A stretch of 64,000 nt of DNA from Lysobacter capsici. Its GTDB lineage: Bacteria > Pseudomonadota > Gammaproteobacteria > Xanthomonadales > Xanthomonadaceae. Under the pieces are notes generated by a model that worked only from the letters and a program-made list of their open reading frames with translations, ran no database searches and was not told where the DNA came from. The position numbers were made by a program, and so were the translations under genes. Positions 63,797-64,000 of the stretch are shown piece by piece. The DNA is taken from positions 4,898,001 through 4,962,000 of the forward strand of contig NZ_CP094357.1 of NCBI RefSeq assembly GCF_014779555.2. Direction: 5' to 3'. Every line of letters begins with the position of its first letter. Position 1 is the first letter of the stretch.

Positions 63797-64000
63797 TCAA
63801 GCCACGATCGCGCGAATCAACCCGACGATGCCGAACCCACCCCAGACCCACAGCATCAGCGCCGCCGGCCACGCCGTCCATAAGGCGCGCGACCAGCGCA
63901 GCTTGCTGCCGTCCGGGCCGGGCAGGAACATGCGCACCCCGGTGCCCAGGGCCAGGCAGGACAGCACGAAGGCGATCGCGATCAGCGGCCAGCCGCCGCC
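63797..64000 (-). CDS. C-terminal end of a hypothetical membrane protein (partial)
   Basis: The minus-strand frame is open from the window edge to a TGA at 63797-63799. About 67 residues are visible, including two hydrophobic helices ('PLIAIAFVLSCLALGTGVRM' and 'ALMLWVWGGFGIVGLIRAIV') joined by a charged loop 'GPDGSKLRWSRALW'. No family was recognised. It is convergent with the Mpo1-like gene. Confidence 0.6.
   Translation of the reverse strand, partial: GGGWPLIAIAFVLSCLALGTGVRMFLPGPDGSKLRWSRALWTAWPAALMLWVWGGFGIVGLIRAIVA

Overview
The window looks like a high-GC Xanthomonadaceae chromosome, most probably Lysobacter or a close relative. The reasons are a Clp-type Crp homologue beside speD, a PilU-type ATPase, a polysaccharide locus ending at metB (as the Xanthomonas LPS locus does), and many REP-like hairpins reading gtaggagc..gcaagc..gcgaccgcg. 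The call rests on reading protein and DNA by eye; no database was searched.

Layout. (1) 1-17.8 kb is a surface-glycan locus. On the + strand lie an epimerase tail, a polyprenyl-phosphate-type GT2, a GtrA flippase-like protein, an FAD oxidoreductase and a large GT-C-like membrane protein. Converging on it is an eight-gene minus-strand operon with mostly 4-nt overlaps: GT4, Wzm, Wzt, a DUF4214/coiled-coil methyltransferase, an Rmd-like reductase, Gmd, a 1381-residue protein with three GT4 modules, and a double methyltransferase. This reads as GDP-D-rhamnose supply, chain assembly, capping and ABC export of an O-antigen. (2) 17.8-26.3 kb holds metB and cbs (transsulfuration), small coiled-coil envelope proteins, pilU, and maiA with a fumarylacetoacetase. 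(3) 26.3-36.9 kb holds a secreted M23-like protein with five C-terminal repeats, a Ser/Thr kinase-TPR receptor with its ECF sigma factor, tRNA-Gln, rplM-rpsI, a glycolate-oxidase-type Fe-S protein and coq7. (4) 37.5-41 kb holds speD, clp, a GNAT enzyme and a HAD phosphatase. (5) 41-51 kb is a trp region (trpG, trpD, trpC) interrupted by a cyanophycin module: isoaspartyl dipeptidase, cyanophycinase, cyanophycin synthetase and a second Mur-type ligase. (6) 51.8-64 kb holds a two-component system, a long repeat array, trpE, a lipid kinase, rpe-rraA, a DnaJ-like protein, purC, an SMR transporter, an Mpo1-like protein and a cut membrane protein.

The most interesting signal is a pair of paralogous leader ORFs, one before trpE (56987-57130) and one before trpG (51434-51577). 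Each has 47 codons with a Trp-Arg-Trp-Trp run. Each is preceded by the same 12-mer, which could supply a -10 box. Each is overlapped out of frame by a second ORF whose GTG start lies exactly 106 nt after the leader ATG. For trpE that GTG is the trpE start; for trpG it opens a Pro/Arg-rich ORF that runs into the trpG start. This suggests tryptophan-sensed translational control by overlapping reading frames.

Non-coding DNA is rich in repeats: REP doublets, a roughly 168-bp tandem array, C-tract inverted pairs, a 240-bp interspersed element in three copies, and short tandem repeats. Several good bidirectional terminators are also visible.
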